A program made the translations under genes and the position numbers. Below the pieces are notes generated by a model. That model was given only the letters and a program-made list of their open reading frames with translations, ran no database searches and was not told the origin of the DNA. Source: Microbacteriaceae bacterium (GTDB lineage: Bacteria > Actinomycetota > Actinomycetes > Actinomycetales > Microbacteriaceae). From it: a stretch of 5,329 nucleotides of DNA. Below are positions 5,265 to 5,329 of this stretch, piece by piece; position 1 is the first letter of the stretch; each line of letters begins with the position of its first letter. The stretch spans positions 1 through 5,329 of the forward strand of contig JAODAU010000348.1 in NCBI GenBank assembly GCA_025463615.1, in the 5' to 3' direction.

Positions 5265-5329
5265 CTACTTGGTCAGCGCCTCGAGGGTGGGGTTGTTCTT
5301 GTAGGACTCGGCGGCGTTGTCCTTGGTGA
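5265..5329 (-). CDS. C-terminal end of a probable sugar-type ABC transporter substrate-binding protein (partial)
   Basis: Only the last 21 codons are present, one of them cut by the window edge, reading TKDNAAESYKNNPTLEALTK and then TAG. The TKDN motif near the C-terminus is common in ribose/galactose-type periplasmic or lipoprotein sugar-binding proteins (often VTKDN), which deliver sugars to ABC permeases outside the cell membrane. That is the only basis for the call. The open frame runs to the window edge, the stop codon is followed closely by a strong terminator, and codon use fits the neighbours, so a real gene end is secure even if the product is not. Confidence 0.5.
   Translation of the reverse strand, partial: TKDNAAESYKNNPTLEALTK

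Overview
The window is high-GC DNA (roughly two thirds G+C) with the codon use, GTG starts and alanine-rich proteins of an actinobacterium. A Microbacteriaceae-like member of the Micrococcales is my best guess, inferred from gene content and repeat style rather than from any marker gene. Every recognisable gene lies on the minus strand, so transcription runs from right to left.

Layout, right to left. (1) 5329-5265 holds the last 21 codons of a gene whose tail resembles sugar-type ABC solute-binding proteins. It is followed by a textbook intrinsic terminator (5209-5247). (2) 5264-5114 is a short control region with a perfect 12-bp palindrome, TGAAAGCTTTCA, just upstream of (3) a complete Bcr/CflA-type MFS efflux transporter (5113-3884, GTG start). 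(4) 3883-3532 is a 352-bp gap without a credible gene. It carries two diverged copies, in the same orientation, of a 72-73 bp structured repeat built from CAACAGGA modules, with further inverted repeats between them. (5) 3531-2254 is a saccharopine dehydrogenase-family oxidoreductase, overlapping by four bases with (6) an enolase-superfamily N-acylamino acid racemase / o-succinylbenzoate synthase (2257-1148). (7) Nine bases later, a HerA-like (DUF853) ATPase gene starts at 1138 and runs off the left edge without its C-terminus.

Genes 5 to 7 look like one operon. The racemase keeps all five active-site residues, with the same numbering as the characterised Amycolatopsis enzyme as I remember it. 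Its coupling to a putative amino-acid/opine-type dehydrogenase suggests an amino acid salvage or modification step, but the substrate cannot be read from the sequence. The transporter is a separate unit, probably under a repressor acting at the palindrome.

No established 'new system' is evident. The features most worth a second look are the intergenic repeat pair, a palindromic repeat embedded in frame in the linker of the HerA-like protein, and the racemase-dehydrogenase pairing.
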